From Bradyrhizobium sp. NDS-1 (lineage in GTDB: Bacteria; Pseudomonadota; Alphaproteobacteria; Rhizobiales; Xanthobacteraceae), in the NCBI RefSeq assembly GCF_032918005.1, contig NZ_CP136628.1:6309501-6373500 (forward strand): a stretch of DNA of 64,000 nt, given 5' to 3'. Under the pieces are notes generated by a model. The model made no database searches. It was not told where the DNA came from and saw nothing but the letters and a program-made list of their open reading frames with translations. The position numbers were made by a program, and so were the translations under genes. Shown one piece after another: positions 17,122-25,990 of this stretch (positions are counted from its first letter, which is position 1; the number at the start of each line of letters is the position of its first letter).

Positions 17122-17265
17122 TCAGCTCGTGACCCGGCCTTTCGCCTCTTCGTCGGCCAGACGCTCCAGGAGCCATTGCCGCCGGACAGCGTCTTTTTCC
17201 AGATCGATGCCCCGTTTGAAGATTCTGAGGTTTTCGCGCCGGATGAACTCGTCCAGCTCGCTCAA
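17122..17265 (-). CDS. 47-residue helical protein, translationally coupled
   Basis: A very short gene reading LSELDEFIRRENLRIFKRGI, then DLEKDAVRRQWLLERLADEE and AKGRVTS. It is an amphipathic, highly charged helix-turn-helix-sized peptide of a kind frequent in Bradyrhizobium. The TTG start overlaps the TGA of the preceding zinc-ribbon gene (TTGA), and an in-frame stop nearby excludes any longer version. Strong amphipathic pattern and coupling support that it is real. Function unknown. Confidence 0.6.
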   Translation of the reverse strand: MSELDEFIRRENLRIFKRGIDLEKDAVRRQWLLERLADEEAKGRVTS

Positions 17266-17501
17266 GTCGGTGGCCGCAGGTCATGACTGTCGAGCCAGAC
17301 CATCGTGGCCAACGTCATCGGATCGCTTTCGATTGCGGCGGCGGAACCTTGGTGGCACCCGGCGCACGCGAACGTTCCGATCTCCAATGCTGCCAGGCCC
17401 GGAATCCTCACCAAGCTCGTGCATTCGCCACACCAACGACATCGCGGCCCTTCGCCTGATGCAGGTGAGGGACTGTGTGCCTGGGAATACTGCAAGTACA
17501 T
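17262..17501 (-). CDS. Small zinc-ribbon protein, first gene of a micro-operon
   Basis: A 79-residue frame with Cys21/Cys24/Cys27 (CRWCGEC) and Cys46/Cys49 (FACAGCH), linked by SLVRIPGLAALEIGT. This C-x2-C...C-x2-C pattern with a proline in the linker is a recognisable lineage-specific zinc ribbon. The extra Cys27 is unusual. The start is uncertain: a GTG at 17510 is an alternative and neither has a good ribosome site. A TGAGCA-type palindrome lies 111 nt upstream. The stop overlaps the start of the 47-residue gene. Confidence 0.6.
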   Translation of the reverse strand: MYLQYSQAHSPSPASGEGPRCRWCGECTSLVRIPGLAALEIGTFACAGCHQGSAAAIESDPMTLATMVWLDSHDLRPPT

Positions 17502-17611
17502 GCGGTGCACCGCGGGGATCCGGCGAGAGCGTTACAGCATCCTCAATCACCGATAGATTGCCGATAAGGGGCGGTGATGAGGCCAGCATAGAAGGCTGGC
17601 CCCCCGGTTAC

Positions 17612-17627
17612 TGATCAATATTGCTCG
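17612..17627. promoter_or_regulatory. Island palindrome site 5 (zinc-ribbon micro-operon)
   Basis: TGATCAATATTGCTCG matches the perfect site at 14 of 16 positions, with the CAATATTG core intact. It lies 111 nt upstream of the leftward zinc-ribbon gene, the same distance as site 2. Confidence 0.5.
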
Positions 17628-17667
17628 CTCCGGCGAAGGTCTTTCCTGGAACCGGGCCGGCTCCTTG

Positions 17668-19104
17668 CTACACCCCCAGCACGTTCCGGGTGGAGGCCCG
17701 CAAGACGCGCAACGACAGCGTCTGCACCTGGGCGACATTGAGAAGCCACGCTGCGGCGGCATAAGCGAAGCCGCCTGCAAGGCTCACGACGATCAGCGCC
17801 ACGAGGCCGGTGCCGCCGACTTGCGAACGCGCAACGAGGATGGCGGCCGCCATCGCCGCGGCCGAAACCGCGACCCCGGCGAGCCGGTTGAGATCGAACG
17901 GGACCGGGTGGGCGCGATGCATCAGGACGACGGCAACGAGGAATCCGATCGCCTCGGTCGCCAGCGTCGCCAGCGCCGCGCCGTAGATGCCGTAACCGGC
18001 AACCAGCACGACCATCAGGACCACGCTGACCACCAGCGTAACAAAGGATTGCGCCGCCAGCATGAAGGGCCGCTCGGCGAGCTGGAAGCTAATCTGGACG
18101 TAGAACTGATTGGCGATACCGAAGAAGCGGGCAAGCACCAGGGTCGGCAGCAGCGCCGACACACCGGCGCGAAAGTCGATGCCGACGAGCGTCCCCGCGA
18201 CCTGATCTGCGGCCAGCGCGAGCCAGATCGCAACGGGGGTCACGACGACGAGCAGCAGCTCGAGGCTCTCGGTCAGCCGCTCCCGCGTCGTCTCCTTGTT
18301 ATTCTCGGACAATGAGCGAAACACCAGCGGCACGGTCGCTGCGGCGACGCTGGATGCAATCATGACCATGAACTGGCGCGGCAGGTCGGCGGCGACGCCG
18401 AAGATGCCGGCGGCATCCTTGCCGAGCAGATAAGCGACGATGAGGCGGTCGCAGGCCGAGTAGATCGCGACGGACAATCCGGCCAGCGTCAACGGCAGGC
18501 CGTAGCGCGCAAGCTGCATGAACTGGCTGCGCTGGAAGGACGCGATCCTGGTGCGGTCGCCGACCAGATTCAGGATGATTCCGGTGAGCGAGCCCAGGCC
18601 GAACGCGGCAAGCAGCCCCAATCCACCCCAACCGAGCCAGACGGCGGCGAGGCCGAAGCCGACGCTCGCCACGCTGCGCACGATCGAGATTGCGGCAAAC
18701 CGGTAGGGCCGCAATTTGGCGCGTTCGAACTCCTGGCCGACATCGACGGCATTGGCCATGATGGCGACGAACATGCTGGCAAGCAGCAGCTCGACGCTGA
18801 CGTCGCTGCGGAACAGGAACACCAGCGGCGTCATGGCGCAGAGCACCGCGGCGGTGAGGGCGAAGGCGACCATCGCCGTGCCGCGAAAATCCACCTCCGA
18901 CGACATCGCCTGATAGCGGGACACGGACAGCTTGATCCAGGCGAAGTAGATCGCGCCCAGAATGCCGGCGAGGCTGATACCTACGACATAAACGCCGTAC
19001 TCCGCCGGGCTCAGCAGGCGCGTATAGGCCGTGACGGCGAAGAAGCCCACCGCCGCGGGCAGGATGTAGGCGACGAGATAAATCGAGAAATGGCTGTTCA
19101 GCAT
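17668..19104 (-). CDS. Polysaccharide flippase-like membrane protein (Wzx/MATE-like)
   Basis: A 478-residue integral membrane protein with about 12-14 hydrophobic segments. The N-terminus (YILPAAVGFFAVTAYTRLLS, then PAEYGVYVVG) is the usual start of oligosaccharide flippases of the MOP superfamily, which move lipid-linked sugar units across the inner membrane. RYGLPLTLAGLSVAIYSACD is the central hallmark (a helix with the Arg-Tyr-Gly-Leu-Pro start). Neighbours are a Tat-exported GH10 enzyme and a DUF6492 protein, consistent with a surface polysaccharide locus, although no polymerase or glycosyltransferase cluster is present here. Confidence 0.86.
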   Translation of the reverse strand: MLNSHFSIYLVAYILPAAVGFFAVTAYTRLLSPAEYGVYVVGISLAGILGAIYFAWIKLSVSRYQAMSSEVDFRGTAMVAFALTAAVLCAMTPLVFLFRSDVSVELLLASMFVAIMANAVDVGQEFERAKLRPYRFAAISIVRSVASVGFGLAAVWLGWGGLGLLAAFGLGSLTGIILNLVGDRTRIASFQRSQFMQLARYGLPLTLAGLSVAIYSACDRLIVAYLLGKDAAGIFGVAADLPRQFMVMIASSVAAATVPLVFRSLSENNKETTRERLTESLELLLVVVTPVAIWLALAADQVAGTLVGIDFRAGVSALLPTLVLARFFGIANQFYVQISFQLAERPFMLAAQSFVTLVVSVVLMVVLVAGYGIYGAALATLATEAIGFLVAVVLMHRAHPVPFDLNRLAGVAVSAAAMAAAILVARSQVGGTGLVALIVVSLAGGFAYAAAAWLLNVAQVQTLSLRVLRASTRNVLGV

Positions 19105-19420
19105 GCGAGCACGGGACCGGCGGCGGTCTTGCGAGTGTGGCGGCCGTTCATCAATGGGACCATGGCGGGGCGGACGAACCGCGCCGCAGCATCGCTCAAG
19201 AGTGTCACATTAGTCTGCAGATCGGGCGGCGAATGAAGCTTCGAAGCCGCTTTCGCGCGTTAGCGTTAAATTTGCCCTTCCTGGAACGGCCCTGACGGCA
19301 AGGCGACCATGGCCGGAACTCGTGTCTTGCAGATGGCAGAGGTTAACCCAACAAGGCAAAACCCCGGCATCGCAAGGCACCGCTTGGTACGATGGTGCGT
19401 TGGTTCGAAAAAGGACTGCC
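19105..19420. other. Intergenic region of 316 bp
   Basis: This is the divergent gap between the flippase and the GH10 gene. It must hold promoters for both. I find no clear palindrome, sigma-54 or EcfG promoter, and no credible small gene. Confidence 0.4.
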
Positions 19421-20488
19421 GTGACGAGGCTCGACAGACGCGAATTTCTTCTTGGCGGCGCCGCAGCACTCGCGGCGGGCGCATCGGCATCGGCCGTGCC
19501 GGCATCGAAGCTCGCCCGACGCCATCAGGGTTTTGGCGCGGCCGCCACGCTCTGGGACCTGCAAGCCGATCCAAGGCTCGGCGAAGCCATCAGCACCTAT
19601 TGCACGCAGGTGGTGCCGGTGCTCGAACTGAAATGGCCGATGCTGCGGCCGAACGCGCACACGTTCAACTTCGAGCGCGCCGACGCCATCCTGGATTTTG
19701 CGCGGGAGAACGATCTGACGATGCGCGGCCACGCGCTCGCCTGGTATCACGACATTCCGGACTGGACCAAGCAGATCAAGGCGACCCGCGGCGTCGAGCG
19801 CGCCTATCTCGACCACATCGGCACCGTCGTCTCTTACTACAAGGACAAGCTGACGTCGTGGGACGTCGTCAACGAGCCGATCCCGGACAATCCCCGCAGT
19901 CCAAAGGACCGGCGCGACACGTTCTGGACGCAGCATCTGGGTCAAGGCTCGATTCCGCTGGCCTTCCGCACGGCGGCCGCCGCCGATCCCCTCGTCAAGC
20001 TCGCGATCAACGAATATGACATCGAATCGGCCAAGGATTCGTTCATCGCGAAGCGCGCGGCCTACCGCAATCTGATCATGGACCTCCTCGACCAGGGTGT
20101 TCCGCTCCACGCCGTGGGCCTGCAATCGCATCTGCATGCCGAGCTCGAGATCGACACCCATGGGCTCGCCGAATTCGTCACCGAACTGCGCTCCTGGGGC
20201 CTCGAGGTGCTCGTCACCGAGCTCGACGTCGACGACCAGAAGCTGACGGGCAATCCGGCCGAACGCGACGCCATCGTCGCCAAGCGCGTGGACGATCTGC
20301 TCACGGCGATCTCGACCAGCGGCCCGGTTCGCTCGATCCTGACCTGGGGCCTCTCCGATCGCTATAGCTGGATCAACGGCACCTTTGCGCGCGCGGACAA
20401 GCAGCCGAACCGGCCCCTGCCCCTCGACGGCGAGTTCAAGCCGAAGCCGTTCATGGACGTGATCAGCAAGTTCACGAAAGACGCTTGA
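19421..20488 (+). CDS. Tat-exported GH10 family glycoside hydrolase (endo-1,4-beta-xylanase-like)
   Basis: A 355-residue secreted enzyme. The N-terminus DRREFLLGGAAALAAGASAS carries a Tat twin-arginine signal. The (beta/alpha)8 GH10 domain shows the acid/base Glu in SWDVVNEPIPDN and the nucleophile Glu in VLVTELDVDDQ, with MRGHALAWYHDIPDW and GLQSHLHAELE also in place. All catalytic blocks are intact. The GTG start has AAGGA six nt upstream; the frame is open further left, but that part has no ribosome site. In this context it may trim a self-made polysaccharide rather than plant xylan, which is inference. Confidence 0.9.
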   Translation: MTRLDRREFLLGGAAALAAGASASAVPASKLARRHQGFGAAATLWDLQADPRLGEAISTYCTQVVPVLELKWPMLRPNAHTFNFERADAILDFARENDLTMRGHALAWYHDIPDWTKQIKATRGVERAYLDHIGTVVSYYKDKLTSWDVVNEPIPDNPRSPKDRRDTFWTQHLGQGSIPLAFRTAAAADPLVKLAINEYDIESAKDSFIAKRAAYRNLIMDLLDQGVPLHAVGLQSHLHAELEIDTHGLAEFVTELRSWGLEVLVTELDVDDQKLTGNPAERDAIVAKRVDDLLTAISTSGPVRSILTWGLSDRYSWINGTFARADKQPNRPLPLDGEFKPKPFMDVISKFTKDA

Positions 20489-20498
20489 GCGCGCAAGC

Positions 20499-21449
20499 TT
20501 AGCTGCGCGTCTTTACCTCGAACCCGGCCGCATCTCCCATATCTTCGGGAGACAGGCTCGGAGCCCGGCGATCACGCGAGCTGAGGCGGAACACGTCGCG
20601 GATATCCTCGACCGAGGTCGACGAATAGGACTGGATGCAGAGCGCGACCTGTTCGGGAGAGGCGCTGCGGATCAGCGCTTCGATCGACAGGCGATCGAGC
20701 GGCGTGTCGTCCCAATGCGAGACTGCGATGCTGTCTTCCGTAACCCGATGGGTCGCCAGATGCTTCGGTGAGTTCGCGACGAAATTGCCGTAAAGCAGGT
20801 ATTCGGAGAATTTCTTCTTGCGGCACAAGGCCAGCGCCCAGCTCAGGCCGGTCGCCGACTTGATGGCGCCGGTCATCGCACGCGCGGTGTCCCTGTCCCA
20901 GACCAGCGCATTACCGACATAGTCGTCAGCGGGGAAGGAGCGGTCCTTGATGCCGAGAAGCTGATCGACCGTCCGCAGCCACAAACCATGCAACGGATGG
21001 TCGGCGCCGATCGCCTTGCGCGTAACGAAGAGCGGCGTCTGCTCTCCACCGGCATATTGACCGACATCGAACTCGCGGAAGAACAGATTGTCCGAATCCA
21101 GGATGCAGACGCGCTGCTCGGACGCATTGAGGACGCCGGCGATCTTCAGGATCTGCTGGATGTGCCAGCCGTGCACAGGTGACGACAGCAGCGACAGCCA
21201 GACGCGCCGCTTGCTGATGAACTGGAGCGCCGGCGGCAACGCGAACAGCCATTTCGGCAAATAGCGCGAGGCCGGAACGATGACCCGCTTGTCGGACGCA
21301 AAGCGCGCGAACAGCGGCACATCCTCATCGTTAACGAGAACATAATGCCGCGTATATCCCGTCAGCCAGGTGTCGATGCTTTCGCTGAGCAGCGAAAAGC
21401 GTTCGATATCCTTGGCATAGCTGGCAGTCAGCAGGGCAACGGAATGCAT
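20499..21449 (-). CDS. DUF6492 family protein (putative glycosyltransferase-like)
   Basis: A 316-residue protein starting MHSVALLTASYAKDIERFSL. It contains ESIDTWLTGYTRHYVLVNDE and CILDSDNLFFREFDV, where the D-S-D triad resembles the metal-binding DxD of GT-A glycosyltransferases. The family is DUF6492, usually near polysaccharide genes. There is no signal peptide. It converges with the GH10 gene (10 nt between stops) and lies on the same side as the surface-polysaccharide genes. Activity is not proven for the family. Confidence 0.72.
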   Translation of the reverse strand: MHSVALLTASYAKDIERFSLLSESIDTWLTGYTRHYVLVNDEDVPLFARFASDKRVIVPASRYLPKWLFALPPALQFISKRRVWLSLLSSPVHGWHIQQILKIAGVLNASEQRVCILDSDNLFFREFDVGQYAGGEQTPLFVTRKAIGADHPLHGLWLRTVDQLLGIKDRSFPADDYVGNALVWDRDTARAMTGAIKSATGLSWALALCRKKKFSEYLLYGNFVANSPKHLATHRVTEDSIAVSHWDDTPLDRLSIEALIRSASPEQVALCIQSYSSTSVEDIRDVFRLSSRDRRAPSLSPEDMGDAAGFEVKTRS

Positions 21450-21544
21450 GATGCGTGCTCAAATGGCCATCGATCCTCAGTCATAGCCGTGCCGGAAGGC
21501 GTTGGATACCTGCATCCGCAATCAAGGTAAAATGAAATGAAGAA

Positions 21545-22339
21545 TTAGCTATCCGACGGCAGCCCCCGCTCGATGCCGCGAAAGCGCAGTGGCGCCAGCG
21601 CCGACGCGCGCTGCCACCAGTCGGCGACGCGGTCGTCGAGCCCGGTGGTGCCGCGGCCCTGGCCGGGGAAGATCCGGATCTGCTGGACCGCTTCGGCTTG
21701 AAAGCCCCTGCCCTTGCGCGTGATCTTGATGACCGCGCCTTCACGGTCCCGCTGCGTCAGCGGCACCAGCAGGCGGCCGCGCGGGCGCAGCGCCTCGAGC
21801 CAGAGCGGATGCGGGTACGAAAAGCCGGCGTGTATGATGATCACGTCGGCGGGTTCGGGAATCTCCTCACATCCATCGCCGTGACATACGATGACGTTGC
21901 GATAGGGGCGAAGATAGTTCGCAGCGCGGAACGCCAGACGCTCGTCACAATCGACCGCCACCACGCGTCCTTTCGGGCCGACCATCCTGGACAGGATCGC
22001 CGTGAAATAACCGAGCCCGCAACCGATCTGGACCACGCGGTCCTTCTCCTTGATGTCGAGCACGTCGATGAAATGCGCCCACAGGCTCGGCAGCCCGGTG
22101 TCGAGCCTGCGGCGCGCGTCGATCGCGACCAGCACATTGTCGTAGAGATGGACGGGATCGGCATCCGGCGTCAGCCGGTAGCTGCGGGCCGTCTCGCTCT
22201 TGATACGCCACCGGCCTCTGGGCAGAAAATCCTCACGCGGGACGGCAGCAAGCGCTTCGAGCAGGCGCGGTGAGGAAATCCGCTCGCGCTTCGCAATCAG
22301 CTCGACGTAACGCGCACGCGCGGCGGCCAGATCGCTCAT
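21545..22339 (-). CDS. Protein-L-isoaspartate O-methyltransferase family protein
   Basis: A 264-residue SAM methyltransferase that would repair isoaspartyl residues. Motif I is RVVQIGCGLGYFTAILSRMV, preceded by PSLWAHFIDVLDIKE. The usual PCMT substrate-binding sequence near the N-terminus is altered, and the C-terminal third is longer than in classical Pcm (about 210 residues), so a different methyl acceptor is possible. The ATG follows the stop of the upstream cyclase gene by one base, which implies co-transcription and coupling. Confidence 0.75.
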   Translation of the reverse strand: MSDLAAARARYVELIAKRERISSPRLLEALAAVPREDFLPRGRWRIKSETARSYRLTPDADPVHLYDNVLVAIDARRRLDTGLPSLWAHFIDVLDIKEKDRVVQIGCGLGYFTAILSRMVGPKGRVVAVDCDERLAFRAANYLRPYRNVIVCHGDGCEEIPEPADVIIIHAGFSYPHPLWLEALRPRGRLLVPLTQRDREGAVIKITRKGRGFQAEAVQQIRIFPGQGRGTTGLDDRVADWWQRASALAPLRFRGIERGLPSDS

Positions 22340-22340
22340 C

Positions 22341-25300
22341 TCACCGCATCGGCCCGTTCGCGACGAGCGCGTCTGCGCCGAGTTCGTTGACGAGCTCCAT
22401 CGCCTGCTTGAGGTCCGGCGTGTCGAAACCCTCGCTGAACTTGCCGACGATCGGCACAAGCAGCAGGCTGGCATGCTCACGCTTGCCGGCGTCGAGCGAC
22501 AGTCGCGCCAGGCTGACGGCAGTGCGAAGCTCCCAGGACAGCGCGCCCTGCTTGCGCGCGACCTCCAGCGACAGGGTAAAAAGATCCACAGCCTCCTGCA
22601 TCGATGCCGGGTCGCCGTCCGACAGCGTGATCTCGCCTTGGAGGCGATAGACTTCGGCGAGATAGGAGTGATCGCCGGTGCGTCTGGCGGTCGCGAGTGC
22701 ACCGTCAAGCGCGCGCAGGGCCGCCTCGCGCATCCCGACCTTGGCATAGGCTTCGGCGAGCAGACAGCGGAACCAGCAACCGGCGAGCCAGGAATCCATC
22801 GCCTCGTACTCGTCGAGGCCGAAGCGCATCTGGCTGAGACCTTCATCGGCCTCGCCGAGCTGGGCCAGCGCCCAGCCGCGCAGGATCGCGGCCTGCTGCT
22901 TCCAATGCAGGAAGCTGTGTTCGGTGGCGATGATCATGGCGCGGTTGGCGTAGTCGCGCGTACCCTCGACGTCACGCAGATGCTGGCAGAGATAGGCGCC
23001 GAACACGAGCGCGAAGGCGAGCGTGAAGGGATGGCGGATCTTCTCGGCATTCGCGATCGCCTGCTCGCTGTGCTGGCGCGCCGCGTCAGGCCGGCCGAGG
23101 AACCACAGGAGGTAGCCGAGATAGGACAGCGAGACGACGCCGGGATCGGTGCCGTGCCGCTCCATCAGGTCGGCGTGCAAATCGGGGCTATAGAGGTTGA
23201 TGCAGCGGTGCAAATGATGCTGGGAAGCAGCGAAGCGTCCGCGATAGAGCATGGTCATCGCGATCGAGCGATGCGCCTCCATCAGATAGCCGGTCTGCTG
23301 GGCCGGCTGCGCCCGTTCGTTCAGCCGCTCGCGCTTGGCGAATTTCAACAGCTCGACGCTGAGATCGTGCGCGCGGGAGAGATCGGCTCGGATGAAATGG
23401 CAGACCCACAGGCCGCGGGTGGCGGCAAAGGCCTTTTCGTCGTCGTCGAGCTGCTGACCGAGCTCGAGCGCGCGGATGTAGTTCTCCTCGACCTCCTGCA
23501 CCGCGTAGCCCTTGGCGGAGATCAGCGCGTTGCCGAGCGCGATGCGCAGCTCGAGCTCCATCTCGTCCGCGCCCTGCATGCGCGCATTGGCGTGCACGAC
23601 GCTCAAGCCCCGGCGCAGGTGACCGATTGCCTCCAGATTGCCGCCGCTCCTTGCCGCCTGCTTGCCGGCCTTGAGCCAGAAGCTTGCCGCGCCCTCGCTC
23701 TGGCCGGACTCGGTCAGGTGATGGGCGAGCAGCTCCGGTTCGCGCTCGGTCCTCTCCGGATACATCTCGGCGAGCACCTGGGCGATCCGCGAATGCAGCT
23801 TGCGCCGCTCGCTGTGCAAGAGGCTGTCATGCGCGGCGTTCTGGATCATCACGTGCTTGAACGAATAGAGCGCGTCCGGCGGATGGCCGCGGCGCATGAT
23901 CAGCCCCGCCTGCTCCAGATGATTGAGCGCGGCCTCGATCTGCTCGGCCGGCGTGTTGGCGACGGCATGCAGCGTCTCGTAGGAGAACTCACGGCCGATG
24001 GTGGCGCCGATCTGGGCGATCCGCTTGAACGGGCCCATGCGGTCCAGCCGCGCCATCAGCGAGTCGGTCAGGGTTGCCGGGATTGCAAGCTGCCGCCACG
24101 GGCCCGACAGGACGTAGCGCCCGTGCCGCTCGGTCAAGAGGTTGGATTCCAGGACGGTCTTCGTGAGCTCTTCCAAGAACAACGGCACGCCGTCGGTCTT
24201 GACGATGATCTCCTCGACGACCTCCTTGGGCATCTCTCTGCCGGCGACGCGCTCCACCAGCGTCGTGCGCAACTGCCGGCTCAGGCGGTTGAGCACCAGC
24301 GTCGTGATGTGCGAATGCGCGTTCCAGCTCGGCTGGAATTCGGACCGCGCGGTAATGATGACCAGGATCGGCCGGTTCTGCGCCCGATCGACCAGAAGGT
24401 CGATCACCTCACGGGAGGTCGGATCGATCCAGTGCAGATCCTCGAATGCGATCACGAGCGGCATCTCGCGCGCAAGGCCCAGGAAGTGATTGACCAGTGC
24501 CGCGACGGTGGCGTCCTTCTGCTGCTGCGGTGACAGCTCGAGCGGCGGATAGCGGTCTGCGGTCGGTATCGACAGCAGCGCGGCAAACAGCGGCGTAATC
24601 TGCTCGATGTCGCCATGAGCGGCGGCGATCGCGGTCTCGAGGCTCGTCAGCGACAGTGCGGACGGATCATCGCGGTCGAGGCCGAGGGAGAATCTGAGCT
24701 GCTCGGCGAACGGATAGAGCGCCGTGGACGTGTAGTAGGGCGAGCACTGGAAAGAGACCTGTCCGTGACGGTCGCCCGAGATCCGCTCGAAGATTTCCTG
24801 GATGATGCGCGACTTGCCGATGCCAGGTTCGCCGAACTTGACGACGACCTGGCCGTCGCCGTCCTTGGCCTGCTGCCAGCGGCCCATCAGCAGCGCGATC
24901 TCCTCCTCGCGGTTGACGAGCGGCGTCAGCCGCGTGCCCATGGCGGCCGCGAAACGTGTTTCCACCCGCGAGGCGCGCATCACGTGCCAGGCCTGGGCCT
25001 TCTCGGAGATTCCCTTCAGATCATGGACGCCGAGATTGCGGAACTCGAACTTCCCTTTCAGCAGCGAGTGGGTCGAGGCGGAGATCACCACGCCATTGGG
25101 CGGCGCCAGGCCTTGCAGGCGCGCGGCGAGGTTGACGGTCTCGCCGACCGCGGAGTCGCGCTCTTCGGTCCCCTGCCCGATGAGGTCGCCGACCACGACG
25201 AGGCCGGTCGCGATCCCGATGCGAACGGCGGGTGAGTGGCTGAGCGCGCCGCGCGGCTCGATCGCGCGTGCGGTCGACAGCACCCGCACGATCTCGAGCC

Positions 25301-25805
25301 CGGCACGCACCGCGCGCTCGGCATCGTCCTCATGCGCGGTCGGGTAGCCGAAATAGACCAGAATGCCGTCGCCGACGAAACGGGCGGCAAAACCCTCGTA
25401 ATGCTTCACCACGCGGACGCAGGTTTCGCGGAAGCTCGCGATCATGTCGCGGACGTCTTCCGGATCGAACTGCACGGAGAGCGAGGTGGAATCCACCATG
25501 TCACAGAACATGGTGGTGAGCTGACGCCGCTCGGCGCCGACCTCTGTGCGGATTTGCGGCCGCACCGTCGCCGCGGGCGCCTGCGCCGTTTCCGCCTCGA
25601 ACAGCGCCGCCATCGCCCGTTGCAGCCGCTTGCGATCGCCAAGCGGCAATCCGAGCTCGACCAGATCGGATTCGGTCAGGTCACCCATGACGTCGAGATC
25701 AAGGCGGTGCTGTGCGAAGAGATCGGAGTAATGGCCGAGGCCGATGCCCTCGAGCCAGCGCTTCAGCCCGCCTTCCGTTCCCGTGTCCGGCTCGTTCTCC
25801 AGCAT
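22341..25805 (-). CDS. SAM domain - class III cyclase - AAA ATPase - TPR signalling protein
   Basis: A 1154-residue cytoplasmic protein. Residues about 15-70 form a SAM domain (LKRWLEGIGLGHYSDLFAQH, DLTESDLVELGL). A class III cyclase domain spans about 90-270 (LTTMFCDMVDSTSLSVQFDP, FVGDGILVYFGYP, VGETVNLAARLQGLAPPNG). A zinc-less linker then leads to a P-loop ATPase (KFGEPGIGKSRIIQEIFERI, Walker B-like VIAFEDLHWID) and a long helical TPR region to the end. Both catalytic aspartates are present. This is the architecture of large multidomain cyclases common in Bradyrhizobium; the signal is unknown. The ATG at 25805 is preferred over an upstream frame. It diverges from the NRPS gene with under 200 nt between. 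Confidence 0.86.
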   Translation of the reverse strand: MLENEPDTGTEGGLKRWLEGIGLGHYSDLFAQHRLDLDVMGDLTESDLVELGLPLGDRKRLQRAMAALFEAETAQAPAATVRPQIRTEVGAERRQLTTMFCDMVDSTSLSVQFDPEDVRDMIASFRETCVRVVKHYEGFAARFVGDGILVYFGYPTAHEDDAERAVRAGLEIVRVLSTARAIEPRGALSHSPAVRIGIATGLVVVGDLIGQGTEERDSAVGETVNLAARLQGLAPPNGVVISASTHSLLKGKFEFRNLGVHDLKGISEKAQAWHVMRASRVETRFAAAMGTRLTPLVNREEEIALLMGRWQQAKDGDGQVVVKFGEPGIGKSRIIQEIFERISGDRHGQVSFQCSPYYTSTALYPFAEQLRFSLGLDRDDPSALSLTSLETAIAAAHGDIEQITPLFAALLSIPTADRYPPLELSPQQQKDATVAALVNHFLGLAREMPLVIAFEDLHWIDPTSREVIDLLVDRAQNRPILVIITARSEFQPSWNAHSHITTLVLNRLSRQLRTTLVERVAGREMPKEVVEEIIVKTDGVPLFLEELTKTVLESNLLTERHGRYVLSGPWRQLAIPATLTDSLMARLDRMGPFKRIAQIGATIGREFSYETLHAVANTPAEQIEAALNHLEQAGLIMRRGHPPDALYSFKHVMIQNAAHDSLLHSERRKLHSRIAQVLAEMYPERTEREPELLAHHLTESGQSEGAASFWLKAGKQAARSGGNLEAIGHLRRGLSVVHANARMQGADEMELELRIALGNALISAKGYAVQEVEENYIRALELGQQLDDDEKAFAATRGLWVCHFIRADLSRAHDLSVELLKFAKRERLNERAQPAQQTGYLMEAHRSIAMTMLYRGRFAASQHHLHRCINLYSPDLHADLMERHGTDPGVVSLSYLGYLLWFLGRPDAARQHSEQAIANAEKIRHPFTLAFALVFGAYLCQHLRDVEGTRDYANRAMIIATEHSFLHWKQQAAILRGWALAQLGEADEGLSQMRFGLDEYEAMDSWLAGCWFRCLLAEAYAKVGMREAALRALDGALATARRTGDHSYLAEVYRLQGEITLSDGDPASMQEAVDLFTLSLEVARKQGALSWELRTAVSLARLSLDAGKREHASLLLVPIVGKFSEGFDTPDLKQAMELVNELGADALVANGPMR

Positions 25806-25990
25806 GGTGATTTCTGCCCGACCCTCATTCCGTCGAAGGGCTTCAGGGCGCCTCAACCACAGATTTTGGGCCCAAAACGTCACCTCAGACTGGACGCGTT
25901 CCCCAACTTCTTGGAAGAATAGCTCAATCGCATCAAAAGGGAACGGAATTGTCGGACGTCACACTCCCGGCCCTGGAGGAATCAGGCAGC

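Noticed and set aside
22473..24533. A 686-codon plus-strand frame opposite the large cyclase
   Set aside because: No domain pattern, no ribosome site, and the opposite strand holds an unmistakable SAM-cyclase-ATPase-TPR protein.
25941..25965. GGAAC in front of the NRPS as an EcfG promoter
   Set aside because: No CGTT at 16 or 17 nt downstream (ACAC is found), and it overlaps the possible start.
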